A stretch of DNA of 37,708 nt from Chloroflexota bacterium (GTDB lineage Bacteria; Chloroflexota; Anaerolineae; Anaerolineales; Villigracilaceae). Positions 7,092 through 15,965 of the stretch are shown one piece after another; position 1 is the first letter of the stretch; every line of letters begins with the position of its first letter. Where the stretch lies: positions 1 through 37,708 of the forward strand of contig JAAENC010000931.1 of assembly GCA_024224815.1 (NCBI GenBank), written 5' to 3'. Below the pieces are notes generated by a model. It ran no database searches. It saw only the letters and a program-made list of their open reading frames with translations, and had not been told where the DNA came from. A program made the position numbers and the translations under genes.

Positions 7092-8684
7092 TCATTCCCG
7101 CATAACTTTTTTGACATAGTCTTCTACAAGCAAGCATTCGGCACTGAGATGCGGTGTGATCGCATCCCAAGTGATATGTCTGCCTTCGTCAATGACTTGT
7201 GTTATCGCTTCGCTAAGGCAACCTGCACCGCCATAATAATTCCCCGCTGAGATTTTCCACATATCAACATAGGTACTGCTATAGATCGGTGCTAAAAGAG
7301 AAAGAGATTCCACCATTTGCCCAGATTGAGCCGCACTTGCATAAATTGCAGCGGCAAGCATTTCGATCTCCTCAGAAGTGCCAATTTTGTCCAAAACATA
7401 TTTCCGGAGGAGGGTTTGACGAGTCTCACCGAGATTAGCATAGCCTGGCGAACAAAGATATCCTTCAAAATTTTCGAGGCAATTCTCCAAATAGTAGTTG
7501 ATATTCCAACTTAAGATCATATCTACGCCATCAGATGTCATATAGCCCAGACCTTTTTCGTAGGGCTGATTACTCTCGCTAATAAATTGAGATTCTTGTG
7601 CTATAACGCGCTTGAGCAACATAGGTGGGATATTGTGTTTTTGTGCAGCTTGCAATATTTGGGCGTTATATCGATTTTGCCAATCAATTACTTGTGCTTC
7701 AGCAAGTTCTGCGCCACATGGAGAAGCAGAGCCTCCCACGTATAAACCACCATCGGAGCAACTGCTCGCATTCACTTCCCCAGATTGTATTAAATATCCG
7801 GCAAGATAAAGATAAGGGTCCGTAGTGTACAACTGCACAGGGGATTCTGGCTTTATAAGCACAGAAGGCAGTCCTTCAGTGGGTGGAAAAACTTGCCAAA
7901 GCAATGTTCCGCTGGGGAGTGATTTTTTCCAGGCGCTATCAAGAAGATCAAAATGGAAATTTGCGCCATCATCCGAAACACGTGCGCGGTAGCGAACACG
8001 AACACGGTCACTTCGATCACCATAGGATGATTCTGCCCAATATTCCAGCCAACTACCTTGCTCCCCCGTCAGAGGCAAATTGAAGACTGCATTATCGGCG
8101 TTATATACTTTTTTCTGTCTCCCTACACGGATATGCACACGTTGTATTTCGTGTTCTTCTAATGGCTCTATAGCCTGCAATTCCAGTAGCGGGCGTCTTT
8201 CACACCATGTACCAACTGGGCAGTTAAAAGGGGCTAGCGCTAAATCTATTCCGGGAAGTTCAACTGTCTCCATATAGGTTACAGGAACTTCACCTATAGA
8301 GCGTAATAATAAACCCTCGCAATCTACTGAATTTCCCCTTATTGCAGAATTACAAGCAGGTGTAGTCAACCATTCTGCCATAATTGCATCGCCGCAAGAA
8401 GAGCGCACGTCGCTATAGGAGGGCCACTCATCATGCCGCAGAAAAAGATCGCACGACAAAGTTCCGCCAGACCATTTTACTAATTGCCAATGGTGGGTAA
8501 CTACCGTGATTCTACGTTCTTCGGTGCGGCCTTCAAATTTTTCACGTGGGGGATTTTTTTGAGCTTGAATGGGAACTGCTGGTAAATAAAGGAGTGTTAA
8601 AAACAAAGCTAAGGCAAGCGAAGAAAAGCCCTTTTTCAAAAATCTAAGTATCTCTTTTCTTCGCTTCGGTTGCCACTTATACAT
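7092..8684 (-). CDS. Secreted protein with C-terminal lysozyme-like (SLT) transglycosylase domain
   Basis: The 530-aa protein begins with a basic stretch and a hydrophobic core ending AVPIQAQ near residue 41, a likely Sec signal. Residues 42-335 are not recognised, are Cys-rich and look beta-rich. Residues 340-525 resemble an SLT/lysozyme-like domain: IPPMLLKRVIAQESQF with candidate catalytic Glu364, GLGYMTSDG in place of the usual GLMQ segment, and ISAGNYYGGAG resembling the family's YNAG motif. It would cleave or bind peptidoglycan outside the membrane. The ATG has no clear Shine-Dalgarno sequence. It lies 300 nt downstream of the injection-system operon, so a role in wall passage is possible but is inference. 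Confidence 0.65.
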   Translation of the reverse strand: MYKWQPKRRKEILRFLKKGFSSLALALFLTLLYLPAVPIQAQKNPPREKFEGRTEERRITVVTHHWQLVKWSGGTLSCDLFLRHDEWPSYSDVRSSCGDAIMAEWLTTPACNSAIRGNSVDCEGLLLRSIGEVPVTYMETVELPGIDLALAPFNCPVGTWCERRPLLELQAIEPLEEHEIQRVHIRVGRQKKVYNADNAVFNLPLTGEQGSWLEYWAESSYGDRSDRVRVRYRARVSDDGANFHFDLLDSAWKKSLPSGTLLWQVFPPTEGLPSVLIKPESPVQLYTTDPYLYLAGYLIQSGEVNASSCSDGGLYVGGSASPCGAELAEAQVIDWQNRYNAQILQAAQKHNIPPMLLKRVIAQESQFISESNQPYEKGLGYMTSDGVDMILSWNINYYLENCLENFEGYLCSPGYANLGETRQTLLRKYVLDKIGTSEEIEMLAAAIYASAAQSGQMVESLSLLAPIYSSTYVDMWKISAGNYYGGAGCLSEAITQVIDEGRHITWDAITPHLSAECLLVEDYVKKVMRE

Positions 8685-8727
8685 TTTTTAGCTATCTTAC
8701 TTATGGACAAATCATTTAGAGATTAGA

Positions 8728-8825
8728 AAAGTGACTGTCACCTACAAAATCAAATTCGGATTGTTATTCCAAATTCTCTATGATTATTCTCAGTTTTCTC
8801 TGGCTCTAAAGGTGACAGTCACTTT
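8728..8825. mobile_element. 98-bp MITE-like element with perfect 16-bp terminal inverted repeats
   Basis: AAAGTGACTGTCACCT (8728-8743) and its exact reverse complement (8810-8825) flank a 66-bp AT-rich core. Each arm is itself a palindrome, GTGAC-T-GTCAC. It occupies the gap between the SLT protein and the injection-system operon. No coding capacity is seen and no target-site duplication is obvious. Paired operators are an alternative. Confidence 0.5.
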
Positions 8826-8888
8826 CGCTTTGCTAAAGTTTATTTGTTTGTTCTATTAGGGCTTACGGTTTTTTTATAATCCTTTCCC

Positions 8889-8937
8889 AATGCTCTGCGT
8901 TGGGGTGCTGTAGGCAAGTCGCAACGTGGAGCATTGC
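8889..8937. repeat. Imperfect 14-bp stem-loop downstream of the injection-system operon
   Basis: AATGCTC pairs with GAGCATT and the inner TGCGTTG with CAACGTG (two G-U pairs), around a 21-nt loop. It lies about 50 nt after the last operon stop. No U-run follows on the minus strand, so it may be a REP-like element or a weak terminator. Together with the 98-bp element it accounts for most of the gene-free stretch 8685-8984. Confidence 0.5.
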
Positions 8938-8984
8938 TTCTAGAGAAAAATATTTTTCCGAAGTCCTATATCTAATAAATCATC

Positions 8985-10082
8985 TCATTCGTTATCTAAA
9001 CAATCGTAGATCAGATTGATGCCCCACTCATGCGCAGAGCGGATATCTGCACGAGAAAGGCTGCCAGATTTAACACGTCCGCTCCACCCTAGACTATACG
9101 CAGCAGTGCTGAAAAGGGCTTTGCTTGCTTTTTCAACGTGGCTGCCTGCAAATCCATCTGGTGGGGCATTAAATAGGAAAGGGGTATTTAACAAGGTAGT
9201 ATTTTTAGCCAGTTTCTTTGGCGTTTGCTTCAGTTTTTTCAAAAAAGCCTGGCTAGAATCTTTTGCCCCATCATCTAATGCTTCAACGAAAAGCGATTTC
9301 CCTTTTTCAAGATAGGTAGTGATAGCTTTGGTGGTAGCAGCTTTAGGGAGGAAAGCACCCGACATACCAAGATATACGAGGTCATAATTATTCAGGCCGC
9401 TGAGAGGGGCATCTGCTTTTGCGGCGTCAACGATCAATTTGTAATCAGAAAGTTGGGGGGCGGCTTTAGCGAGCGCACTCCAACCGTCGAGAACGTCGTC
9501 CATAGTGGAACCAAGTCCAAGGACAAGAACGCGTACGATCTTTTTATCCTGTGGGTTAAGTTCATTTCGGAAACGCAGATCGAGCATTTCAGCGGCAGGA
9601 CGAGTCGCATCATCTGCATTTTTAATTGCTTTACCTGTATCGTTGATGTGAATACGCGCTAACTCTACAGTTGGGCGTTTTGGTAAAGTTGGACGGGCGG
9701 TGATAACAAATTCATATTGCTGATATTTGGGCGTTTTTTTTGCGCCGCCTACTTCGCGCTCTCCATGAGCTAATAAAAGGAAAAGAGTTCCTTCAGAGGA
9801 GCTGCCAAAATCGTAGGCAACAGGCTCGTCAATAACGATCACATTGCCCGCTGAGTCAATGGCTGCACCGGGAGAAATGAAAACATATTGATCGGCGGGA
9901 TCGTTAGCGACAACTTCTAAACCGGTGATTATGCCGCTGCCATGCAAGTTAATATTATGTGCCTGATTTGCAGTACGATGCTCTTCGTGTGCCTGCGCCC
10001 AGACTTCTGCGGTGATAGACATGCCGTCATAAGGGGCAAGATGTTTTTTGGGGAATGTATCAAAAGCCACATTTTTCTTCAT
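8985..10082 (-). CDS. CIS-associated protein: fibre-base-like N-terminus fused to DUF4159-like domain
   Basis: The 365-aa protein is the last gene of the injection operon, 11 nt after the tail protein I gene, with AAGGAG 6 nt before the ATG. Residues 1-95 contain AEVWAQAHEEHRTANQAHN, LHGSGIITGLEV and VFISPGAAIDSAGNVI, a beta-rich arrangement seen at the start of phage/eCIS fibre-type proteins. Residues 185-365 resemble DUF4159 (a glutamine-amidotransferase-like fold): VRVLVLGLG, YDLVYLGMSGAF and KGKSLFVEALDDG, with no obvious catalytic Cys in the usual place. The position suits a baseplate-peripheral or receptor protein. The domain pairing is my reading; the function is unknown. Confidence 0.6.
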   Translation of the reverse strand: MKKNVAFDTFPKKHLAPYDGMSITAEVWAQAHEEHRTANQAHNINLHGSGIITGLEVVANDPADQYVFISPGAAIDSAGNVIVIDEPVAYDFGSSSEGTLFLLLAHGEREVGGAKKTPKYQQYEFVITARPTLPKRPTVELARIHINDTGKAIKNADDATRPAAEMLDLRFRNELNPQDKKIVRVLVLGLGSTMDDVLDGWSALAKAAPQLSDYKLIVDAAKADAPLSGLNNYDLVYLGMSGAFLPKAATTKAITTYLEKGKSLFVEALDDGAKDSSQAFLKKLKQTPKKLAKNTTLLNTPFLFNAPPDGFAGSHVEKASKALFSTAAYSLGWSGRVKSGSLSRADIRSAHEWGINLIYDCLDNE

Positions 10083-10093
10083 AGGAGACTCCT

Positions 10094-11059
10094 TTATCCT
10101 TCCTGCGCGTAAAAATCGCAGATCAGGCGAATGCTTGTGTGAGCGGGCACCATCGTGCGGATAACGTTGGTGATCTTTCGATGGTACATATCTTGTGAAT
10201 ATTGGTTGCGTTCCAATTCGCTTTCGGGCAAACGCAAATTAACGATGATAGAACTGGGCATATTTTCTGTGCCGAGGGCAACATCTACGCCCAAAGCACT
10301 GTTTTTGCCCAAAATAAGGTTTTTAGCACGCTGTTCTTCGATCTCGGCTTCACCGGCGGTGTAAATTTCAAGATAAGTTTTTAGCGCGCGGTAGGTGCCA
10401 CGATATTGATAAAGTACCATCGCGTTTTTTAGTAAGGTGCGCACACGGTCGATGGGCAAGGAATCGTCTACAGGCAATCCCAGCCACGATGCCAGCCAAG
10501 GGATAAAATCTGGCGGGGTCAAGTCGGGGTCAAAATAATAAGAACCCTGATCAATCTGCTGACTAATTGGTTTCCAAAAACTCTCAAAAAGCATTAGAAA
10601 GCGGGATGTAAAATCGTCGTTATAGTAGATTTCTGGCAAATATTCGAGATATTTTCCTTTGCCCAAAACAGCTATTTGTAAAGATTCGGATGCAAGTATT
10701 TCTGCATCACTCGTGACCAAGCTTGCTTCTGCCACCAAATATTGGTTCATGGGAAAAGTCTGGATTCGCACCTGAATTTCAACCTGATACCGCTCCCCAA
10801 CTTCTAATTCCTTCCCCAAGGGGATGCGAATTATCTGCTCTTGCTCACGTTCAAGAATAGCTGGCATATCCTCCCCGATCTCTGGCGGGAGTTGATAACC
10901 TTCCATTTCCATCACTTTGGGCAAAGAAAGTTGCAGCGCAGCCCCTTTTTCTTCTGGCATCTCAAAACGGATATAGTAAGTTACCGCTTCACCGGAATAG
11001 CGATTTTGATGATCAACAGCTAAAGAGAGAAGGTCAGTGATGACGAGCGTTTCCTTCAT
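10094..11059 (-). CDS. Phage tail protein I-like baseplate protein (Afp12 position)
   Basis: The 321-aa protein has an unusual beta-rich N-terminus (1-125) and then the tail-protein-I type region: YLEYLPEIYYNDDFTSRFLM, DPDLTPPDFIPWLASWLGLP, and a YRGTYRALKTYLEIYTG-like segment, typical of the gpI/TIGR02242 family that links baseplate wedge to fibres. It overlaps the preceding baseplate J gene by 4 nt (ATGA) with GAAGGAG ahead of the start. Much larger Afp12/Pvc12 proteins exist in other systems; this short version suggests a simplified baseplate. Confidence 0.85.
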   Translation of the reverse strand: MKETLVITDLLSLAVDHQNRYSGEAVTYYIRFEMPEEKGAALQLSLPKVMEMEGYQLPPEIGEDMPAILEREQEQIIRIPLGKELEVGERYQVEIQVRIQTFPMNQYLVAEASLVTSDAEILASESLQIAVLGKGKYLEYLPEIYYNDDFTSRFLMLFESFWKPISQQIDQGSYYFDPDLTPPDFIPWLASWLGLPVDDSLPIDRVRTLLKNAMVLYQYRGTYRALKTYLEIYTAGEAEIEEQRAKNLILGKNSALGVDVALGTENMPSSIIVNLRLPESELERNQYSQDMYHRKITNVIRTMVPAHTSIRLICDFYAQEG

Positions 11060-13149
11060 TTCTCTCCTTCATCGTCATACATTGATTCTGTATCTACGAT
11101 CTCAATTTCATGCTCCAGCGAGCAGAGCAAGCCATCGTCAGGAATACGTAAAACTTTCTCTACCAAACTGAGTTCTTTTGGCTCGTCATCAAAAAGAGAG
11201 CCTTCTTCAACGGGCAGGATCGGGCGAGTCAGGACTTTCACATCCAGCACATATTTGACCGAAGAAATCTGCTGTATGAGCGAAACTACTTCTGCGATAA
11301 AAAGGTCTTTGCCAAATTCCCAGCCTTGCCATTTTTCACTTTGGCGCATGGATGGCGGTTCTTCATCGAGAGGGAGAGGCGTTAAATAACGCTGTAATTC
11401 ATCATTTACACGCAATATCACTTCAGCGGGATTGATGAAATCCTGTGGAACGATTTTTGCCTGCACTTTTACGCCCGCATAATGTGGCTCACGCACAAGC
11501 AGAGAAGTGGTCAATAAGCGATATTGGTCAACATAGTCAGTAATCTCGGTGCGTAGTTTTTCATTAAGATGTAGAGAGGCCAACTTATTCGCTTTTAGCG
11601 CTTCCGGCACTTCAGGGACAACCAACACAGAAACGGCTCCAGCTATACTTCCTTGACTCGAATCAGGGGGGAGACAGCGTGTGCGTGCAACAGCGCGGCT
11701 GCTCTTTTTGGTAAATTCTTCGTAATCTTGTGCTGTAACAGCACGGCGTTGGGCCTGAAGTTCACGTTGTGCTCGCAGTTTGAGTTCTTCTATAGTCTCT
11801 TGATCCCGTCCGCCAACAGCGCGTGTTAAATTAGAAACGCGCGCAATATATGCCAGAGACATAAGCATCGTGCGCAAACTGCCTTCGGGCAAATTACCTT
11901 CTACGCCGCCGCCATAACGATATTTTGAAAACCGGATCAAACGTCCGCTTTCAGGGACACGTCCATATTGGCTAACCGTACCATCCGGTTGGCGTACGGA
12001 TGGGCCAAATTCGATCTCTCCAGTTGCCATATTCAGGATGTAATGGCGGTCAAATTGTGTCGATTTAGAGAAATCGTCCACGCGCGCCCAGGGGAGGAAG
12101 ACCAAGTTTCCATTGTGCATTGTCTCCACTTCCACGCTTTCGTCCGGGCGGAGGGTGAGAATCGGAGAATTCGTAAGCGCAAAGCTTTGTCCGGGTTCGC
12201 CCTTGCTTGTACCGAGCGTCTCATTTTCTACCGTAACCGAGTGCGTTCCAAAAACTGTCCCGCCGAGGCTAAAAGGCTCGATTTTGCTCACACGCGGGGA
12301 TTCATCATACATCCCCTGTAAGCTTTCGCGTTGTTCTATGCGACAGCGTATCCAGAAAGAATCCAGCCCGTAAAGATTGGTCGGCCGCATAGAAATAGGC
12401 AGATAAAGCACCAAGTTGCCGGATTCGTTATTTAGGCCGCCAGTGGTGTCTTTTTCGTCTTCCAAAGTGCTTAATTTCAATTCTTCCCATTTGCCATCGA
12501 CGTTGAGATATTCCCAAATCCAAGGCGGATCTTCCCGACGAATACCAACGGCTTCGGTCGGTTTTGTTTCAAAATAAAGCTGGAGAATATGCCCTGCAAT
12601 ATTATTTTTAACATCAAAACCAAGATAGAAGGTATCACCTTCTTGCGGTTTTTCGCGATCAAAGGGATAGAAGGTTTCTAAACCCAAACGTGGCAAGAAA
12701 TTTTTGTTGAACTCACCTTCTTTGCGGAGGTGCTCCAAGATGGGCGGGACAACTTCGAGTTCGGTATCTGTTGTAAAGAGTACATCTTCGTCGGTTAGCT
12801 CTGAGCGAACTTCAAATGCTTGCGGAATCACGACTCTTTGCTCATTTTCAGGGGTGATCGGCAAAGGCACAGAGAGCCAAAAAGTCAATTCGGTGGAGGC
12901 ACTATTGGCTGGCAAACCTTGCATGCCCAGCATATCGAGAAATTTGATATAGTTTTTCTCCGGGACACGATTTAGGCGGTATGTCAATTGCTCCGTCATC
13001 CACGCAAAGAGTTCGATCAGCGTAATACCGGGATCGCTCAGGTTATATTCAGTCCATTCGGGGCAATAATGAATAATCCTTTTGCGCGCTTCATCAACCA
13101 GATCGCGTTGAAAGCGAAGATCATCTAAATTAGGGGCTTTTATGCTCAT
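11056..13149 (-). CDS. Baseplate assembly protein, gpJ/Afp11-like
   Basis: The 697-aa protein starts PNLDDLRFQRDLVDEARKRI, then CPEWTEYNLSDPGITLIELFAWMTEQLTYRLNRVP, the signature opening of the putative baseplate assembly family (TIGR02243-like, related to T4 gp6/P2 gpJ). The centre includes YRYGGGVEGNLPEGSL and the AVGGRDQETIEELKLRAQ-RAVTAQDYEEF segment typical of baseplate J proteins. It forms the wedge ring around the spike hub. The next gene overlaps its end; the upstream gp25 gene lies 14 nt away. Confidence 0.93.
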   Translation of the reverse strand: MSIKAPNLDDLRFQRDLVDEARKRIIHYCPEWTEYNLSDPGITLIELFAWMTEQLTYRLNRVPEKNYIKFLDMLGMQGLPANSASTELTFWLSVPLPITPENEQRVVIPQAFEVRSELTDEDVLFTTDTELEVVPPILEHLRKEGEFNKNFLPRLGLETFYPFDREKPQEGDTFYLGFDVKNNIAGHILQLYFETKPTEAVGIRREDPPWIWEYLNVDGKWEELKLSTLEDEKDTTGGLNNESGNLVLYLPISMRPTNLYGLDSFWIRCRIEQRESLQGMYDESPRVSKIEPFSLGGTVFGTHSVTVENETLGTSKGEPGQSFALTNSPILTLRPDESVEVETMHNGNLVFLPWARVDDFSKSTQFDRHYILNMATGEIEFGPSVRQPDGTVSQYGRVPESGRLIRFSKYRYGGGVEGNLPEGSLRTMLMSLAYIARVSNLTRAVGGRDQETIEELKLRAQRELQAQRRAVTAQDYEEFTKKSSRAVARTRCLPPDSSQGSIAGAVSVLVVPEVPEALKANKLASLHLNEKLRTEITDYVDQYRLLTTSLLVREPHYAGVKVQAKIVPQDFINPAEVILRVNDELQRYLTPLPLDEEPPSMRQSEKWQGWEFGKDLFIAEVVSLIQQISSVKYVLDVKVLTRPILPVEEGSLFDDEPKELSLVEKVLRIPDDGLLCSLEHEIEIVDTESMYDDEGEK

Positions 13150-13163
13150 TCTTTACTCCTGCG

Positions 13164-13577
13164 CTATACGATTTCGGCTTCGTCTTCAATAAAGAAGGGA
13201 TGCACAATGCTGCGCGTGTCATGTGTGGCTTTAATTTCATATTTAATTTCTGCTATCAATGCACCGGCATTGCCTTCAGCGGCGGTCACATTTACCGTGA
13301 TCAAATTAATGCGCGGCTCCCACACACGCAAGGCTTCGTAAACATATTCTTGCAGCAGACTTTCTGTAGTCGGTGTGCGTGGTTCAAAAAGAAGTTCGTG
13401 TGCGCGGCACCCAAAAGTGGGACGCATAACCCGTTCACCGGGGCGCGTACTCAGGATAATGCGGATCGCTTCTTCAATATCCTTGTTTCCGCTTGTCAGC
13501 ATTATCTTCCCTCGAGCATCCGTCCTTAAAGGAAAGCTCAAGCCTGTTCCTAAAAATGTTTTTGCATCGTGACCCAT
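13164..13577 (-). CDS. gp25/GPW family baseplate wedge protein (Afp9-like)
   Basis: The 137-aa protein contains the gp25 pattern: LGTGLSFPLRTDARGKI, EEAIRIILSTRPGERVMRPTFGC, and EPRINLITVNV. It joins the sheath base to the baseplate wedges. The frame is open further upstream, but the ATG at 13575-13577 is preferred because GGAG sits 7 nt before it. It lies between the PAAR and gpJ genes, as in other CIS loci. Confidence 0.93.
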   Translation of the reverse strand: MGHDAKTFLGTGLSFPLRTDARGKIMLTSGNKDIEEAIRIILSTRPGERVMRPTFGCRAHELLFEPRTPTTESLLQEYVYEALRVWEPRINLITVNVTAAEGNAGALIAEIKYEIKATHDTRSIVHPFFIEDEAEIV

Positions 13578-13661
13578 ATATTTCTCCATCAAGTTGAAAC
13601 CCGATCATATTTTTTCGAGTTTTGGAGTTCTCTCTTATTTCAATTTGATTATCAAATAAAA

Positions 13662-13958
13662 CTACGCAATCATCACTGTAGGCAAACCTTTAACGATACT
13701 ATCGGGTGGCCCGGTACAAACACACATATCGCCCATACGAGCGGCGGGTAATCCGCCGATTAACACAGTTGGGCTGCCTGGCCCCGAGATAGGACCACCA
13801 ACATGCGGTACAGGTGGTACACCCGGCGTTACCATCGGACAAGCGTGCATATCTGTGACTCGAGCGGCGGGTTGTCCGCCAATTAGCACAGTTGGAAAAC
13901 CGGCGGCAATCGTTCCACCGTGTGCTGTTTGATCTCCCATTCTTGCTGCTGGAGGCAT
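13662..13958 (-). CDS. PAAR-domain spike tip protein (Afp10-like)
   Basis: The 98-aa protein consists almost entirely of a PAAR domain: PPAARMGDQTAHGG, TVLIGGQPAARVTDMHACP, TVLIGGLPAARMGDMCVC and GLPTVMIA. His/Cys residues at HGG, HACP and CVC are suited to binding the tip metal. It sharpens the VgrG trimer and may carry effectors. It directly follows the VgrG gene. No toxin extension is fused to it. Confidence 0.95.
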   Translation of the reverse strand: MPPAARMGDQTAHGGTIAAGFPTVLIGGQPAARVTDMHACPMVTPGVPPVPHVGGPISGPGSPTVLIGGLPAARMGDMCVCTGPPDSIVKGLPTVMIA

Positions 13959-13991
13959 TTTATTCTCCTAAATTAGAAAATCTGAAAGTTT

Positions 13992-15872
13992 TTAATTAAT
14001 CTTGACCATACCGCCTTGGATTTCAACCATGGCGCTACCTTTAACAGATGCTTTTGCATTTGCTTGAATATCTACAGTTGTGCCTTTAACTGCGGCTCCT
14101 GCGGCTTGTAAATCGACTTGTGATGTCCCGGCTTTCATATTGGCACCGGTTTTGGCTTCCAAATTCAAGTTGGTACTCGCAGAAATACCAGCTTTTGCCA
14201 TAGACTGAATCATCATATCTTGCTTAGATTTTATAGTTAGCTTTCCACCGGCGTCAATTGTGAAATCACCTGTGGTTTTAAAGGTCATCGCATTGGTCTT
14301 CGAGTCGATCTCAATGCTATTTTTACCGGTTTTATCTGTGATTGAGATCATCTCTTTGCCTTGTGTATCATCCAAAACAATCACATGCCCACTTCGAGAT
14401 TGAATGATGCGCTGATTAACCTTCCCGCCGACAATAGCGCCTTCAGGCGGTTTGTCTTTCTTATTCCACAAAACACCAACTACATAAGGATAATTTACAT
14501 CGCCATTCTCAAAGGCAACCAAAACTTCATCATCCACTTCGGGCATAAAGAGGATGCCGCGATCTTTACCGCCCCCCATACTGGCCACTCGAGCCCAATT
14601 ACTGCCTAGCTCTGCGCCTTTATATTTCGGCATCCACGGATATTTAACTTGAACACGACCTAATTTCTGTGGGTCGTTAATATTGGTGATAACACCAACC
14701 ACGACTCCATCAACTTTGTTAATCGTATGTTGATTACCCAGCAATAAATGACGGAAAGTGTAGGGGTTGCGCCCTGAAATTTCAAATTTGACCTTGTAAT
14801 CACCATTGCGATAAATATGCTTTGCTTCTGTAACGTAGTATTTTCCTGAAAAGCGAACGCCGACATTTGCCACTGTCACAACTGTTCCTGCGAGCAAAAA
14901 GGGATCACCATTTTGTAATTCGCCACTGGCGCGGATATATTCACTTTCATGCTCCGCAAAACGGGCTTCTGCCATAGATTTTGCTAATCCTGCCGTACGT
15001 GCGCCCGTTTCAATGACTTCATCTGCAGCATCAGACATAAATGCCATTTTGATTGCTTTGCTGCCCTTAATCGGATCGGGGGTTTTGGCAACAGTATTGC
15101 TTGAGTGAGAAGAAGCCTTTGAGCTAACACTTTGTTTTGTGTCCGGGTCCCAACCTGTAGTTGTAACTTCCGTTACTTGCCCCGTAGAGACCAGTCTGGG
15201 GGCAAATTTACTTAGACTCTCACCCCAAACCAATGTTGAAGGGCCCAATAGATGGCGTTTATCTCCGGCTTTTACAAAATTTAACGTACGGTCTTCTACA
15301 TAAACCTGATAGCCCAAAAGCTGAGCTCGTGCCCAGAGAAAATCCCAATCATTTTGGTTATATTGCATTACATAGTGATAGCGCGCATTTGACAAGCCGC
15401 TCATATCGATTTTTGGAATCAACCCTGCGCCGCTTGCAATATCGGCTATGATCTGTGCTTCGGTGATCGTGGCAGCAAAGGGATTTGCATCACCAAATGT
15501 GCGTGTGCTGCGCCCCATTGTTAGGCGGTGCGCACGATCGTAGCCACGAATACGCAGTAAGACACGACCATCTTCGGAAAAAATCGGTTCAATAGCCGTA
15601 ATTTCACCCTTAATGAGAGTCTTTTTGACAGGAACAGTATTATGCGGCAATCCGCCAGCTCCGCTTATTTCTACTGCTGCGCCAATACGAAAACGCAGGG
15701 CATTATCGGTATGCGTAAGGGCGGGCATGCCGGGGAGAGTCTGTTTATCCTCTATCAGGATCGTAAACATAGCTGGCAGGTAGATATTGGTATCGACCAC
15801 AATTTCGACGATGTCGCCGAAAAGTAAGGGGTCTGATATTCCGCTGATCTTGACGGTAAATTCGTGTGTCAT
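13992..15872 (-). CDS. VgrG-like spike/hub protein (Afp8-like)
   Basis: The 626-aa protein has a gp27/phage late control D hub (about 1-380), a gp5-type OB domain (about 388-475: VVGVITNINDPQKLGRVQVKYPWM, WARVASMGGGKDRGILFMPEVDDEVLVAFENGD), and a C-terminal repetitive needle (485-626) with ITDKTGKNSIEID and repeated Lys/Ala/Gly/Thr strands ending GGMVKIN. It trimerises to form the central spike under the tube. A CTGAGG 5 nt before the ATG supports the start. No C-terminal effector domain is present. Confidence 0.95.
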   Translation of the reverse strand: MTHEFTVKISGISDPLLFGDIVEIVVDTNIYLPAMFTILIEDKQTLPGMPALTHTDNALRFRIGAAVEISGAGGLPHNTVPVKKTLIKGEITAIEPIFSEDGRVLLRIRGYDRAHRLTMGRSTRTFGDANPFAATITEAQIIADIASGAGLIPKIDMSGLSNARYHYVMQYNQNDWDFLWARAQLLGYQVYVEDRTLNFVKAGDKRHLLGPSTLVWGESLSKFAPRLVSTGQVTEVTTTGWDPDTKQSVSSKASSHSSNTVAKTPDPIKGSKAIKMAFMSDAADEVIETGARTAGLAKSMAEARFAEHESEYIRASGELQNGDPFLLAGTVVTVANVGVRFSGKYYVTEAKHIYRNGDYKVKFEISGRNPYTFRHLLLGNQHTINKVDGVVVGVITNINDPQKLGRVQVKYPWMPKYKGAELGSNWARVASMGGGKDRGILFMPEVDDEVLVAFENGDVNYPYVVGVLWNKKDKPPEGAIVGGKVNQRIIQSRSGHVIVLDDTQGKEMISITDKTGKNSIEIDSKTNAMTFKTTGDFTIDAGGKLTIKSKQDMMIQSMAKAGISASTNLNLEAKTGANMKAGTSQVDLQAAGAAVKGTTVDIQANAKASVKGSAMVEIQGGMVKIN

Positions 15873-15965
15873 AAATCCTCAGTTCGTGAGCGGGGTTAAC
15901 GGTGCTTTCTTTTCACCGAGATATTTTTCCTTCAACGGTAGCAAGCTAAAAACCCGTGCGATATC

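Noticed and set aside
13662-15872. Toxin domain fused to PAAR or VgrG
   Set aside because: PAAR ends right after its core, and VgrG ends with a needle of simple repeats; no extra domain is left over.
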